A stretch of DNA of 14,476 nt from an uncultured Pseudomonadota bacterium (GTDB taxonomy: Bacteria; Pseudomonadota; Gammaproteobacteria; Methylococcales; Methylomonadaceae). Under the pieces are notes generated by a model, which was not told the DNA's origin, ran no database searches, and worked only from the letters and a program-made list of their open reading frames with translations. Shown piece by piece: positions 1 to 8,116 of the stretch; positions within the stretch are counted from its first letter, which is position 1, and each line of letters begins with the position of its first letter. The translations under genes were made by a program, and so were the position numbers. The stretch is taken from the NCBI GenBank assembly GCA_903953455.1, contig CAJBJW010000131.1, positions 1-14,476 of the forward strand, in the 5' to 3' direction.

Positions 1-927
1 AATTAATGCACGAGTCATTTTGGGACGAAGGGCTGGAATTAAACCCACAATATCTTGATAGCTCAATTGGCTTTCGCCATGAGCAATGCTCGAAGCACCT
101 ATAGCAGAACCATCAGAGGTTAATAAACGCAAATCTTTGGCTGGTTGATCAATGACTCTCACCCAACCATATAAACTCTCTTGGGCAAAATGAACTTGGA
201 ATTTATCGTTTGGACGCATTTGCCCGGCTCTCACAACACTAGGCAGCAAACCCAAACCAATTACTACAAGTACTATACTTGGCCACACGACACTCGCTGC
301 CTGAATATATTTACGCTCCACAATACCTATTGCTATAGCCAGTACAAAAAGCAGTACACTTGCTCCAATTAAAATTTCTCTCGATCCAATTAATGGAAAT
401 AAATATAACCCTAACGTCAACGTGCCAATAACACTTCCAAGTGTACTAACGGCATAAATTGTCCCTGAAGCGTTTCCGATTTTATCCAATGCTGTAGTAG
501 ATAGTTTTATAGCAAAAGGCCCAACCATTCCTAGCATCATTAAACTAGGCAAAAATAAAATGAAAGCGCTCACAAACGCACCACTTCGCAATCCAAGGGA
601 ATCTGTTGCTAATAATACAGGGCGAGTTAACCAAGGAATAAACAGCGTGAATAAGGCAGCAACCGCGATAATTAAAGAAAGCCCAGTACGTTTAGCTGAG
701 TCAGACCATCTTCCCCCGATAAAATACCCTAATGCTAAAGCAATCATCGTAACTGAAATCAGCGATGACCAAACATATAAACTTGTGCCATAAAAAGGGG
801 CAATTAATCGTGTACCAAGTAACTCGATAACCATAACAACAGAGCCACTGATAAATACAGTCATAAATAAAGCAATTTTTATAATGGGGGAAATGGGGTG
901 CTGCAGGGAAATGGTATTATTTGTCAT
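1..927 (-). CDS. Membrane protein fused to spermidine-synthase-like domain (C-terminus cut off by window edge)
   Basis: The reading frame starts at ATG 927 and is open to the left edge (309 codons). The first ~230 residues hold about seven hydrophobic segments. Near residues 35-53 is the motif ELLGTRLIAPFYGTSLYVW, typical of the membrane part of 'fused MFS/spermidine synthase' proteins. From about residue 240 a soluble part begins (QESLYGWVRVID, then DGSAIGASS), resembling the N-terminal beta strands of spermidine-synthase folds. The glycine-rich S-adenosyl cofactor loop would lie beyond the window, so catalytic competence cannot be judged. Family members are mostly uncharacterised; aminopropyl transfer is a possibility, not a finding. 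The start lies 11 bp inside the end of the preceding gene, which implies translational coupling. I am confident of the family and unsure of the activity. Confidence 0.85.
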   Translation of the reverse strand, partial: MTNNTISLQHPISPIIKIALFMTVFISGSVVMVIELLGTRLIAPFYGTSLYVWSSLISVTMIALALGYFIGGRWSDSAKRTGLSLIIAVAALFTLFIPWLTRPVLLATDSLGLRSGAFVSAFILFLPSLMMLGMVGPFAIKLSTTALDKIGNASGTIYAVSTLGSVIGTLTLGLYLFPLIGSREILIGASVLLFVLAIAIGIVERKYIQAASVVWPSIVLVVIGLGLLPSVVRAGQMRPNDKFQVHFAQESLYGWVRVIDQPAKDLRLLTSDGSAIGASSIAHGESQLSYQDIVGLIPALRPKMTRALI

Positions 928-2167
928 GGTGTTTTTCATCATGCGTAGTTTTAGGTAATTGATAAAGTGGAATTAAAGCCATTCGCGCATCAATTTGAGC
1001 GGATAAGGCCAAATAGGCGTCACTTTTTGTCGATTCAAATGTTTGTTTAAAAACATCTTCGCTCATGTGCTCGGGTAAATCACGGGGATCGGGCATAAAA
1101 TCACGATAATCTTTGATTTGCGACACTAATTGCGCAAGACGATACGCATTTTCTGGTGACGAAACGGCAATTTCACCAAAACGACTCCCCACCTTATCAG
1201 CCGCTAAGTCTACAAAACTAAAGCCACTGCCACCCGTTTTAGAATCGCGCAACTCTTTGACTTCACCTAATGCTTTAGCGACTTGACTATTTGTTGACGC
1301 TGTTAATGTGGCGGCACCCATAAAGTGCTGAGCTAAATCAGGGCGTTTGTATAAAAATGCAGGAAAAATTGGCGGGCTTTCAGCATTAACGTAATCATTA
1401 ATCGCTAAAATAGCGCTACGATTTTCTTCAATCGCCGTTTCAATCGTTGCACTTTCGTGAACTAATGCAAAAACCGGTTTCAATAAATCAGCCAATGATA
1501 AACGCCATTTTGGATCATGTTTCGATATAATCTCGACTATTTTTTGTTGATAAACAAGGCGACTTTGCTCGTTAAATTCATGATTAGGCAGTGCCGAATC
1601 ATAAAATATAGTCAAATGTTGATCAGCAATTTCAACACGTTCAATAGGTTTTGTGGCGAGAATAAAATAATCATTGAGAAAAGAATATCGAATCAAAGTA
1701 TGAATGACTTTATCTGCAACATTTGCTGGCAAAAGTAACTCACCGATTTTAAATTTGAGAATACGTGGTAGTGGCTCGCTTATTTCATTTCCTAATCGAA
1801 AACTCATATTAAAATACAATGGCCACGACTTTGTAGGTAGTACAACTGAAACTTTGCAACGCACTTTATGATTCACTAGTTCAACATGAATAGTACTTTG
1901 CAAATATTGACCAAGCAAATAATTCCCAGCTAAATTTAAATCGGTTTGTGTGAGCGTAATTCTGGCAAGTTCAGCTGGCTTTATTTTGGTTCCTTCATAC
2001 AAAATTTTACGTGCTTGGGTGATATGCTCTTGTGTCAATTTTGTGGGTGTGGGTTGATTTGTTTGAAAACTCAAACCACACGCCAAAATCAATAAACACA
2101 ATAACAAGACACTCGCAATAAAAATTGACAAAAAGTACAGCAATCGATAAACGCTAACTCGCCACAT
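917..2167 (-). CDS. Unrecognised membrane-anchored conserved-type protein
   Basis: This 416-residue protein starts at ATG 2167, three bases after the ppx stop, and ends 11 bp inside the downstream spermidine-synthase-like gene. Residues 8-31 form one strong hydrophobic helix with Arg on its N-terminal side, so it is an uncleaved signal anchor or a signal peptide with most of the protein outside the cytoplasm. A Cys at residue 30 sits at the end of the helix but lacks a clean lipobox. Residues 70-170 alternate hydrophobic strands and helices (LTQTDLNLAGNYLL early on), a pattern that loosely recalls YpmS/DUF2140-like proteins; this is weak. Near residues 312-330 is a distinctive block, TGGSGFSFVDLAADKVGSRF, that looks like a conserved family signature. 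The C-terminus is His/Lys/Asp-rich. I do not recognise the function. Its tight placement between ppx and the synthase-like gene argues that it is expressed with them. Confidence 0.8.
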   Translation of the reverse strand: MWRVSVYRLLYFLSIFIASVLLLCLLILACGLSFQTNQPTPTKLTQEHITQARKILYEGTKIKPAELARITLTQTDLNLAGNYLLGQYLQSTIHVELVNHKVRCKVSVVLPTKSWPLYFNMSFRLGNEISEPLPRILKFKIGELLLPANVADKVIHTLIRYSFLNDYFILATKPIERVEIADQHLTIFYDSALPNHEFNEQSRLVYQQKIVEIISKHDPKWRLSLADLLKPVFALVHESATIETAIEENRSAILAINDYVNAESPPIFPAFLYKRPDLAQHFMGAATLTASTNSQVAKALGEVKELRDSKTGGSGFSFVDLAADKVGSRFGEIAVSSPENAYRLAQLVSQIKDYRDFMPDPRDLPEHMSEDVFKQTFESTKSDAYLALSAQIDARMALIPLYQLPKTTHDEKHHDK

Positions 2168-2170
2168 GTA

Positions 2171-3670
2171 TTATTTGATAGTGAGTTGCAAACCAACCGC
2201 TTTTAAATGAAAAGCTTCATGCAATAAATCTGCATGCGTAAGTGGTGATCCATCTAACCAACCTTCAGGAAAACGCAATTTTATACCTAATTTGTTAAAC
2301 GATAATTTAAATCTGGGTATGTCATAATCTTGTCTACTTCGTTGAAGAAGTACTGCAAGCCGCAGAAGAATCGCTAATTTTTGTGCATCTTCATTCCAAG
2401 GCGCTGGTAAATCGGCAAAAATTTTAACCGGAAATTTCCGGCGATGCGCTCTCACAATACTTGCAAGCACCACTTGATCTTGCCTAGAAAATCCAGCGAA
2501 GTCACCATTTTCAATCACATACGCACTGTGCTTATGATATTGATTATGTGCAATGTCGTGACCGAGTTCATGTAAATCAGCGGCCCAATGCAAAAAATGT
2601 TGGGCCTCTTCAAAATCAGCGTGTAAATAATCTACGGGTAGCTGTTCAAACAAATAATCTAATGTTGATTTAATTCGTAGCGCATGTGAAAAATCAACAT
2701 GATAACGCTGCGCAATGCTTCGCACGGTAGCAGACCTAATATCATGATCATAAATACGCCCAACTAAATCATGAATTAAACCTTCACGTAGTGCACCGTC
2801 TGAAACCGTCATTTGCGTAATTTTTAAACTTTTAAATGCAGCATAAACAATCGCAACACCACCGACAAAAACGGGTAAACGCTCAGAATCCAGTTCGGGT
2901 AAATTCAAATTATCAATGTGCGAACAGGTTCCAATATGTGCCACTAATTGCTCTAAACCCGCCAACGTAATTCCGTTATTACTCCAATTTTTGGCCATTA
3001 ATACTTTATCAATAGCACGTAGACTTCCCGATGCCCCAATCGCTTCATCCCAATTTTTGCTTTGAAATTTCTGCTCAAACGGTTCTAATCGACATTGAGC
3101 AAGTAATACAGCTTGATCAAATAATGCTTTGGATAATTTTCCATTTTCAAAAAAAGCATTACTTACCGATACACATCCCATCGGCAAACTTTCTTTATCA
3201 CGCGGATCATCACCTAAACCAATAATGAATTCCGTGCTGCCACCACCAATATCCATAACAAGACGATATTTCTGTTGACCACTTAAACTATTAGCGACAC
3301 CTTGATAAATCAATCGTGCTTCTTCAATTCCTGAAATAATATGAATGGGATGATTTAGCGCAATTTCAGCTTTTTCTAAAAATTGCGTGGCATTTTTTGC
3401 TGTACGTAGCGTACTGGTTCCAACAATACGCACACTTTCCGGTGGAAAATGTCGAATACGCTGTCCAAATCGCTCAAGACAGGCTAATGCTCGAGATTGC
3501 GTTGTTTCATCAAGGTAATTTTTTTGATCGAGTCCCGAAGCCAATCGAACCATTTCTTTCAAACGATCAACCGTTTGCAATTTACCCTTATCTAAACTGC
3601 AAACAATCATGTGAAAACTATTTGACCCTAAGTCAACTGCAGCAACAAAACTAGGTGGTTCTTTATTCAC
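2171..3670 (-). CDS. ppx: Exopolyphosphatase / pppGpp phosphohydrolase (Ppx/GppA family)
   Basis: This 499-residue cytoplasmic enzyme of the ASKHA fold removes terminal phosphate from polyphosphate and/or converts pppGpp to ppGpp. Visible motifs are AVDLGSNSFHMIV (residues 11-23), TSTLRTAKN (85-93), EEARLIYQG (116-124, with E117 at the catalytic Glu position) and VMDIGGGSTEFIIG (138-151). The C-terminal half carries the HD-like helical region (HELGHDIAHNQYHKHSAY). Length matches E. coli Ppx (513) and GppA (494), and sequence alone does not decide between them. The start is GTG at 3670, supported by AGGA seven bases upstream; the next in-frame Met is residue 21, inside the phosphate-binding motif. 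It lies 31 bp after panC and 3 bp before the next gene. Its usual partner ppk is not in the window. Confidence 0.93.
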   Translation of the reverse strand: MNKEPPSFVAAVDLGSNSFHMIVCSLDKGKLQTVDRLKEMVRLASGLDQKNYLDETTQSRALACLERFGQRIRHFPPESVRIVGTSTLRTAKNATQFLEKAEIALNHPIHIISGIEEARLIYQGVANSLSGQQKYRLVMDIGGGSTEFIIGLGDDPRDKESLPMGCVSVSNAFFENGKLSKALFDQAVLLAQCRLEPFEQKFQSKNWDEAIGASGSLRAIDKVLMAKNWSNNGITLAGLEQLVAHIGTCSHIDNLNLPELDSERLPVFVGGVAIVYAAFKSLKITQMTVSDGALREGLIHDLVGRIYDHDIRSATVRSIAQRYHVDFSHALRIKSTLDYLFEQLPVDYLHADFEEAQHFLHWAADLHELGHDIAHNQYHKHSAYVIENGDFAGFSRQDQVVLASIVRAHRRKFPVKIFADLPAPWNEDAQKLAILLRLAVLLQRSRQDYDIPRFKLSFNKLGIKLRFPEGWLDGSPLTHADLLHEAFHLKAVGLQLTIK

Positions 3671-3701
3671 AATACTGTCCTAATGGTTTGACACTTTAGC
3701 A

Positions 3702-4544
3702 TTATTTGTCTATCCACAAATTATCAATTAAACGGGTTTTTCCGAGCTTTGCAGCAACTAAAATAATTAAATTTTTATCATTTCTGCTCGCAAGCATTAA
3801 GTCATCTCGACGTGCCACACTAAAATAATCCACCACAAAACCATATTCTGTAAGGATTGCAATTGACTGTTCTTGAATTTGCGTAAATGAAGTCGATGTA
3901 TTGATTATCTGATTGCGCGCAATTTGAAGTATTTTATAAATCTGTGGTGCAACATCTCTTTCTTGAGGCGTCAAATAACCATTTCGCGAACTCATCGCTA
4001 AACCATCAATTTCACGAACAGTCGGAACACCAACAATATCAACAGGTAAATTCAAGTCACGCACTAAAGTTTGAATCACCAAAAATTGTTGAAAGTCTTT
4101 TAAACCAAATAAAGCGCAATCGGGTGTAACAATATTGAATAATTTACACACCACCGTCGCCACACCTGAAAAATGACCACTTCGTGATGCGCCACAGAAA
4201 TAATCAGATATTCCGGCAATATGAATACTTGTCTTTGCCTCTGAAGAATAAAGTGTTTCCACACTTGGCAAAAAAACGGCATCACAGTCTTCATCGGCAA
4301 GTTTTAAACAATCTTGTGTTTCTGTTCGCGGATAATTGGAGAAATCTTCATTCACACCGAATTGCGTAGGATTGACAAAAATACTGACAATCACTTTATC
4401 TGCACATCGCTTTGCCTCTCGAACCAAGGTCAAATGTCCTTCATGCAAATTCCCCATGGTTGCAACAAATGCAATACGCTCGCCCCCTCTCCGCCAAATA
4501 TCGACACACTGACGAACTTCTGAAATGGTCTGTAAATTTTTCAT
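3702..4544 (-). CDS. panC: Pantothenate synthetase (pantoate-beta-alanine ligase)
   Basis: PanC makes pantothenate from pantoate, beta-alanine and ATP through a pantoyl-adenylate. Starting at ATG 4544 it has 280 residues (E. coli 283). Visible motifs are VATMGNLHEGH (27-37, the HIGH-type ATP site with H34 and H37), SIFVNPTQF (54-62), the ASRSGHFSGVATVV pantoate/ATP region (119-132), KDFQQ (149-153) and the KMSKS-like MSSRNGYLT (184-192). Most relatives have Glu in FGEKD(F/Y)QQ; here the position is Leu (FGLKDFQQ), a mild divergence. A TTG start at 4565 is possible in frame but adds seven non-conserved residues, so ATG is preferred even though no clear Shine-Dalgarno precedes it. It follows panB by 23 bp, and panD is not in the window. 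Confidence 0.95.
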   Translation of the reverse strand: MKNLQTISEVRQCVDIWRRGGERIAFVATMGNLHEGHLTLVREAKRCADKVIVSIFVNPTQFGVNEDFSNYPRTETQDCLKLADEDCDAVFLPSVETLYSSEAKTSIHIAGISDYFCGASRSGHFSGVATVVCKLFNIVTPDCALFGLKDFQQFLVIQTLVRDLNLPVDIVGVPTVREIDGLAMSSRNGYLTPQERDVAPQIYKILQIARNQIINTSTSFTQIQEQSIAILTEYGFVVDYFSVARRDDLMLASRNDKNLIILVAAKLGKTRLIDNLWIDK

Positions 4545-4567
4545 TGAATAATCTATCAATCGCAAAT

Positions 4568-5386
4568 CTAAAAACTATGCGCGCTAGTTGGAAAGTCGCC
4601 TTGTTTTACAGCGTTATAATAAATCTTAAACGCACCTTCAATTGAATTCGTCTCACTGAGAAAATCCTTAGAAAAACTTGGTCGTTTTCCAGTACTGATT
4701 CCAAGCATATCGTAAACCACTAAAACCTGCCCGTCACAATCTGCGCCAGCACCTATCCCAATAACCGGAATATGCAACTGTTCGCTAATTTTTCGCGCCA
4801 ACTTAGCCGGCACACATTCTAAAATAAGTAAACTGACACCTGCTTCTTGTAGAGCAAGTGCATCATTGATTAATTTATTGGCACTGTCGCAAGCTTTGCC
4901 TTGTACTTTATAACCACCAATCTGATGAATAAATTGTGGTAATAAACCTAAATGCCCACACACGGCAATACCTTGTTTAACTAAAAATGCCACAATATCA
5001 ATTCTTGCACCTTCAAATTTAACTAATTGTGCACCACCTAATTGAATCAATTGCGCAGCTGATTGCGCAGCTAACTCGGGCGTGCTGTATGTCATAAAAG
5101 GGAGATCTGCAATAACAAGTGCACGCTGACAACTACGCATCACGCAACGTGTGTGATAAATAATGTCATCAAGTGTGACCGGCAATGTCGTTGCGTGTCC
5201 CTGCACGACCATACCGAGTGAATCACCTACTAAAATCACCTCAATTCCCGTTGCATCAATTAACGCAGAAAAACTGGCATCGTACGCGGTTAAACAAGTG
5301 ATTTTTTCACCGCGCTGCTTCATTTCAAGCAAATGTAAATGCGTTAACGGTTTATTCGCTAACGACGAAGAATAACTCGTATTCAC
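4568..5386 (-). CDS. panB: 3-methyl-2-oxobutanoate hydroxymethyltransferase
   Basis: PanB transfers a one-carbon unit from 5,10-methylene-tetrahydrofolate to ketoisovalerate to form ketopantoate. I place the start at GTG 5386, which shares one base with the folK stop (TAGTG) and gives 272 residues (E. coli 264). A TTG at 5419 would extend it 11 residues into folK with no support. Metal and substrate residues are in place: D55 in VGDSLGM, D94 in IADLPFMTY, K123 and E125 in VKFEG, and catalytic E190 in LECVP, followed by PVIGIGAG. The first in-frame ATG would remove the initial helix, so a non-ATG start is very likely. GGAG lies 11 bases upstream of GTG inside folK. The one-base overlap suggests termination-reinitiation coupling of folate and pantothenate genes. 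Confidence 0.95.
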   Translation of the reverse strand: MNTSYSSSLANKPLTHLHLLEMKQRGEKITCLTAYDASFSALIDATGIEVILVGDSLGMVVQGHATTLPVTLDDIIYHTRCVMRSCQRALVIADLPFMTYSTPELAAQSAAQLIQLGGAQLVKFEGARIDIVAFLVKQGIAVCGHLGLLPQFIHQIGGYKVQGKACDSANKLINDALALQEAGVSLLILECVPAKLARKISEQLHIPVIGIGAGADCDGQVLVVYDMLGISTGKRPSFSKDFLSETNSIEGAFKIYYNAVKQGDFPTSAHSF

Positions 5387-5868
5387 TAGGCAATACGCTC
5401 CACACCATTCAAAGGACAAGCATTAACCATGTCTATTAATTTTTGATTATCAATTACCAAATTCGGTGCAATTTCAAATAAGGGATAAAGTACAAAAGCA
5501 CGCTCTTTTATACCAATATGCGGCACGGTTAATTCGGCCAAACGGATTTGCTGATCACCATAAAGCAAGATATCAATATCCAGTGTGCGCGCTCCCCACC
5601 GTTGTGAACGCACTCGACCTTGTTCATTTTCAATCTGCTGCATTGCAGATAAGAGCGCTAGTGCTTCTAACGTTGTATGAATCCCCATCACAGCATTAAC
5701 GTAATCTGGTTGATCTTGCGGTCCCATTGGTGGACTGCGATATAAACTTGAAAACGAAATTTCTTCAATCGCATCCATTTCCTTAATTGCATTTCGAGCA
5801 GATTGAAGCTGCAAAATAGGCGTTTGTAAGTTGGAGCCCAGTCCAAGATAAGCGACTACTTTAGTCAT
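5386..5868 (-). CDS. folK: HPPK (6-hydroxymethyl-7,8-dihydropterin pyrophosphokinase)
   Basis: FolK transfers pyrophosphate from ATP to 6-hydroxymethyl-dihydropterin, the step before dihydropteroate synthase in folate synthesis. It has 160 residues, the usual size. Motifs are YLGLGSNL (7-14), YRSPPMGPQDQPDYVNAV (43-60), and RWGARTLDIDILLYG (90-104), in which D97 and D99 are the magnesium ligands; VPHIGIKERAFVLYPLFEIAP (115-135) completes the pterin/ATP side. ATG 5868 lies eight bases inside the end of pcnB, and the stop overlaps the panB GTG. The pcnB-folK order is also found in E. coli. There are no oddities in catalytic residues. Confidence 0.96.
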   Translation of the reverse strand: MTKVVAYLGLGSNLQTPILQLQSARNAIKEMDAIEEISFSSLYRSPPMGPQDQPDYVNAVMGIHTTLEALALLSAMQQIENEQGRVRSQRWGARTLDIDILLYGDQQIRLAELTVPHIGIKERAFVLYPLFEIAPNLVIDNQKLIDMVNACPLNGVERIA

Positions 5869-7279
5869 GAGTATCTAATGAAATAGTAACAGCAGCGCTT
5901 TTCGTTTTTTTACGGTACGTTCTTTTTCGTTTAGGATTAACGGCTTTATCATTCGCCTGAGGTTGCGTCATTTTGCGTTGCGTATTTTCATTTTCTTCTT
6001 GATAGGTTTCCCACCACTGCGCAACCTCAAGTGATACATCACCCGTTTGCGCTCGCAACACTAAAAAATCATATGCTGCACGAAATCGTGGATGCGTGAT
6101 TAATCGACTAGGTTTTGCGCCTACGCGTGCATTGAATTTAGGTTGAAGATTCCATACTTCACGAATAGCCATAGTTAAATGACGTGGAATCGCAATCCTT
6201 CTCACTTGTTGCGTCAGTGTTTCACTTGCCGCATCATAATAAGCATTAGATTCAGGGAACCCTTTCGCTATTTTTTCTTTCGCTCTGCGAAGCATAGGCT
6301 CCCATAGTAAAGCGGCAATCAAAAAATATAATGTAACTGGTTTATTATCGGCAATACGTTGATCTGAATTTTCTAAAGCTTTGATCACCATCATTTTCGG
6401 AAAATCAGCTTCCTCATACATTAAGCTTTTATCGGTTGCTGGAAACAATACTGAAAACAGACCATATTGCCTTAATAATTCGAAAGTTTGTACACCATAG
6501 CCGGTCAAAAATAATTTAGATATTTCATCATAAAGCCTCGCAGGAGGAATACCCGCAAGTAAATGCGCGTTAGGTGCAATGGCTTCTTCGCAATCATGGT
6601 GCAATCGAAACGCCAATTTCACGGCAAAACGTACCGCACGAAGCATCCGAACAGGATCTTCTCGAAAACGCTCCCCAGCGTCACCAATTAATCGGACTAA
6701 CCCAGCCTTATGGTCTTCCATACCACCAACATAATCAATAATCGAGAAATCACGAATATTGTAATATAACGCATTGATCGTAAAATCCCGACGCCACACA
6801 TCTTCTTCAATTGTGCCGTAAATATTATCTTGTAGCAATCGGCCGTCTTTATTTAATCGTGGCGTTTGGGTTTTATCATCACTAATAGCTTTTCGAAATG
6901 TCGCCACTTCAATGACATCACGACCATAGCAAACATGTGCTAAACGAAAACGTTTTCCAATTAAACGACAATTAGAGAAGATACGCGCAATTTGCTCAGG
7001 TTCTGCATTAGTCACCACATCAAAGTCTTTAGGTTCACGCCCAAGCAATAAGTCGCGCACACAACCACCGACAAGATACGAATCAAAGCCTTCTTTGCGC
7101 AAACGATATAAAACTTTTAATGCATTTTCATTAACTTGCTGACGTGACACGCAATGATCTGGACGCGCAATAACCACTGCACCAGTATGCTTTATATCAA
7201 TGACATCAAAGACTTCTGACTCAGTGTTATCCAAACTTAAAATATTTTTTAGGAAGGTTAAAATGGCATTCACACTCAA
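5861..7279 (-). CDS. pcnB: Poly(A) polymerase I
   Basis: PcnB adds poly(A) tails to RNA 3' ends, marking them for decay. The order is: nucleotidyltransferase head with YLVGGCVRDLLLG (68-80) and KDFDVVT (84-90, metal ligands D85 and D87), RRDFTINALYY (163-173), the neck/RNA-binding block RLIGDAGERFREDPVRMLRAV (196-216), then a C-terminal domain ending in a Lys/Arg-rich tail (NPKRKRTYRKKTK). Length is 472-473 residues, close to E. coli. There is no in-frame ATG before residue 187, and an in-frame TAA lies three codons upstream of 7279. Initiation must therefore be at TTG 7279, GTG 7273 or perhaps ATT 7264. The N-terminus aligns with E. coli PcnB, whose start is itself a rare AUU. It appears to be the first gene of the left operon. 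Confidence 0.96.
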   Translation of the reverse strand: MSVNAILTFLKNILSLDNTESEVFDVIDIKHTGAVVIARPDHCVSRQQVNENALKVLYRLRKEGFDSYLVGGCVRDLLLGREPKDFDVVTNAEPEQIARIFSNCRLIGKRFRLAHVCYGRDVIEVATFRKAISDDKTQTPRLNKDGRLLQDNIYGTIEEDVWRRDFTINALYYNIRDFSIIDYVGGMEDHKAGLVRLIGDAGERFREDPVRMLRAVRFAVKLAFRLHHDCEEAIAPNAHLLAGIPPARLYDEISKLFLTGYGVQTFELLRQYGLFSVLFPATDKSLMYEEADFPKMMVIKALENSDQRIADNKPVTLYFLIAALLWEPMLRRAKEKIAKGFPESNAYYDAASETLTQQVRRIAIPRHLTMAIREVWNLQPKFNARVGAKPSRLITHPRFRAAYDFLVLRAQTGDVSLEVAQWWETYQEENENTQRKMTQPQANDKAVNPKRKRTYRKKTKSAAVTISLDTHD

Positions 7280-7293
7280 TTGGTTTTATTCAC

Positions 7294-7309
7294 AATGTTG
7301 ACTATATCA
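7294..7309 (-). promoter_or_regulatory. Possible extended -10 promoter for pcnB operon
   Basis: On the minus strand TGATATAGT (7309-7301) fits an extended -10 element and lies about 22 bases ahead of the pcnB TTG start. I see no convincing -35 at the right distance, which extended -10 promoters tolerate. It would give a short leader of roughly 15 bases. Pattern match only. Confidence 0.35.
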
Positions 7310-7346
7310 TTGCAATTCACGCACGGTTAATCAACACTTCTTTTCT

Positions 7347-7376
7347 TTTACATTGCCCTTTTGAATAGGGTAAAAT
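7347..7376 (+). promoter_or_regulatory. Possible sigma-70 promoter for the 7488-8116 gene pair
   Basis: TTTACA (7347-7352) and TAAAAT (7371-7376) are separated by 18 bases on the plus strand. The spacer contains a CCCT-N7-AGGG dyad that could be an operator or chance. It would give an untranslated leader of about 105 bases before the ATG at 7488. The only other promoter-like sequence seen in this divergent region reads the other way toward pcnB. Confidence 0.35.
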
Positions 7377-7487
7377 CATCACACTGATTTTAGCAAGTAA
7401 TTCTCAATGTATGATTACTTTTCTTAAATCACTGTTTTCTACTTCTTTACATACGCAAGTATGTGTATTCAGAAATTGGAGTTTGTT

Positions 7488-7667
7488 ATGTTTAAAAATA
7501 TTATTACCAGCTTAATTGACCAACCCATTTTAACCAGTTTTTTTGTTAGCGACTTGTTAGTTTTATTATTCCACCGTCCACCAATAATTGCATCATTAGT
7601 CATGTTTGGCGCATTGCTTGCAATGACGATGTATTTTGGCCAAAAATTGGCTTTATTCAAACTATAA
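7488..7667 (+). CDS. Small two-helix membrane protein, 59 residues
   Basis: The start at ATG 7488 is set by GGAG (7478-7481) six bases upstream. An earlier in-frame ATG at 7461 adds nine residues and places this ribosome site inside the gene. The product is highly hydrophobic, with two likely membrane segments: about residues 15-27 (LTSFFVSDLLVLL) and 32-50 (PPIIASLVMFGALLAMTMYFG), split by an Arg-Pro-Pro turn. It has a basic residue near the N-terminus and ends in FKL. I recognise no family. It lies 29 bp before the RDD gene on the same strand and is probably cotranscribed with it. The good ribosome site and membrane-like composition favour a real gene. Confidence 0.6.
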   Translation: MFKNIITSLIDQPILTSFFVSDLLVLLFHRPPIIASLVMFGALLAMTMYFGQKLALFKL

Positions 7668-7696
7668 TATTTGCCAATGATATATTTTACTCATTT

Positions 7697-8116
7697 ATGA
7701 TGTCACCACCGAATTTATTACGGCGTTTGGCGGCTATTATTTATGATTTATTACTTCTCATCAGCGTACTTTTTGTCGCCACCGCGTTAATTTTACCTTT
7801 CAACGCGGGGCAGGCAATTAGCGACTCACAAATGGGTTTTTATTGGTTTTATTTACTAACTATAAGTTTTATTTTCTATGGTTGGTTTTGGACACATGGC
7901 GGCCAGACATTAGGTTTACGTGCTTGGAACATGCAAGTATTGACCATTAAAGGTGAACATATTACATGGTTCCATGCTTTCCTACGTTTTAGTATTGCAA
8001 TATTCTCTTGGAGCGCCTTGGGTCTTGGTTTTTTTTGGTCTCTTATGGATGTCGATAAGCGATGCTGGCATGATAAATTATCTAAAACCGCACTGTTTCA
8101 TCAACCCAAAAAATAA
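7697..8116 (+). CDS. RDD-family membrane protein
   Basis: This 139-residue inner-membrane protein has the RDD family layout: LLRRLAAIIYDLLLL at residues 7-21 (the family Arg and Asp), three hydrophobic segments (about 12-34, 47-64 and 86-107), GGQTLGLRAWNMQV (68-81) and the terminal signature MDVDKRCWHDKLSKT. RDD proteins are small membrane proteins mostly of unknown role; some have been linked to ion or solute transport. The start is ATG 7697 (a second ATG follows directly) with no clear Shine-Dalgarno. Its stop codon abuts the stop codon of darP, which is convergent, with no bases between them and no terminator. Confidence 0.88.
   Translation: MMSPPNLLRRLAAIIYDLLLLISVLFVATALILPFNAGQAISDSQMGFYWFYLLTISFIFYGWFWTHGGQTLGLRAWNMQVLTIKGEHITWFHAFLRFSIAIFSWSALGLGFFWSLMDVDKRCWHDKLSKTALFHQPKK

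Noticed and set aside
181..793. Plus-strand open frames opposite the spermidine-synthase-like gene
   Set aside because: They are antisense shadows: the minus strand carries a continuous, recognisable membrane protein.
7449..7464. Short inverted repeat ACATAC-GCAA-GTATGT before the 7488 gene
   Set aside because: Only six A/T-rich pairs and no T-run; could be chance, too weak to call an operator or terminator.
7411..7515. 34-codon open frame (ATG 7411) upstream of the small membrane gene
   Set aside because: No ribosome site, and it overlaps the better-supported gene at 7488 in another frame.
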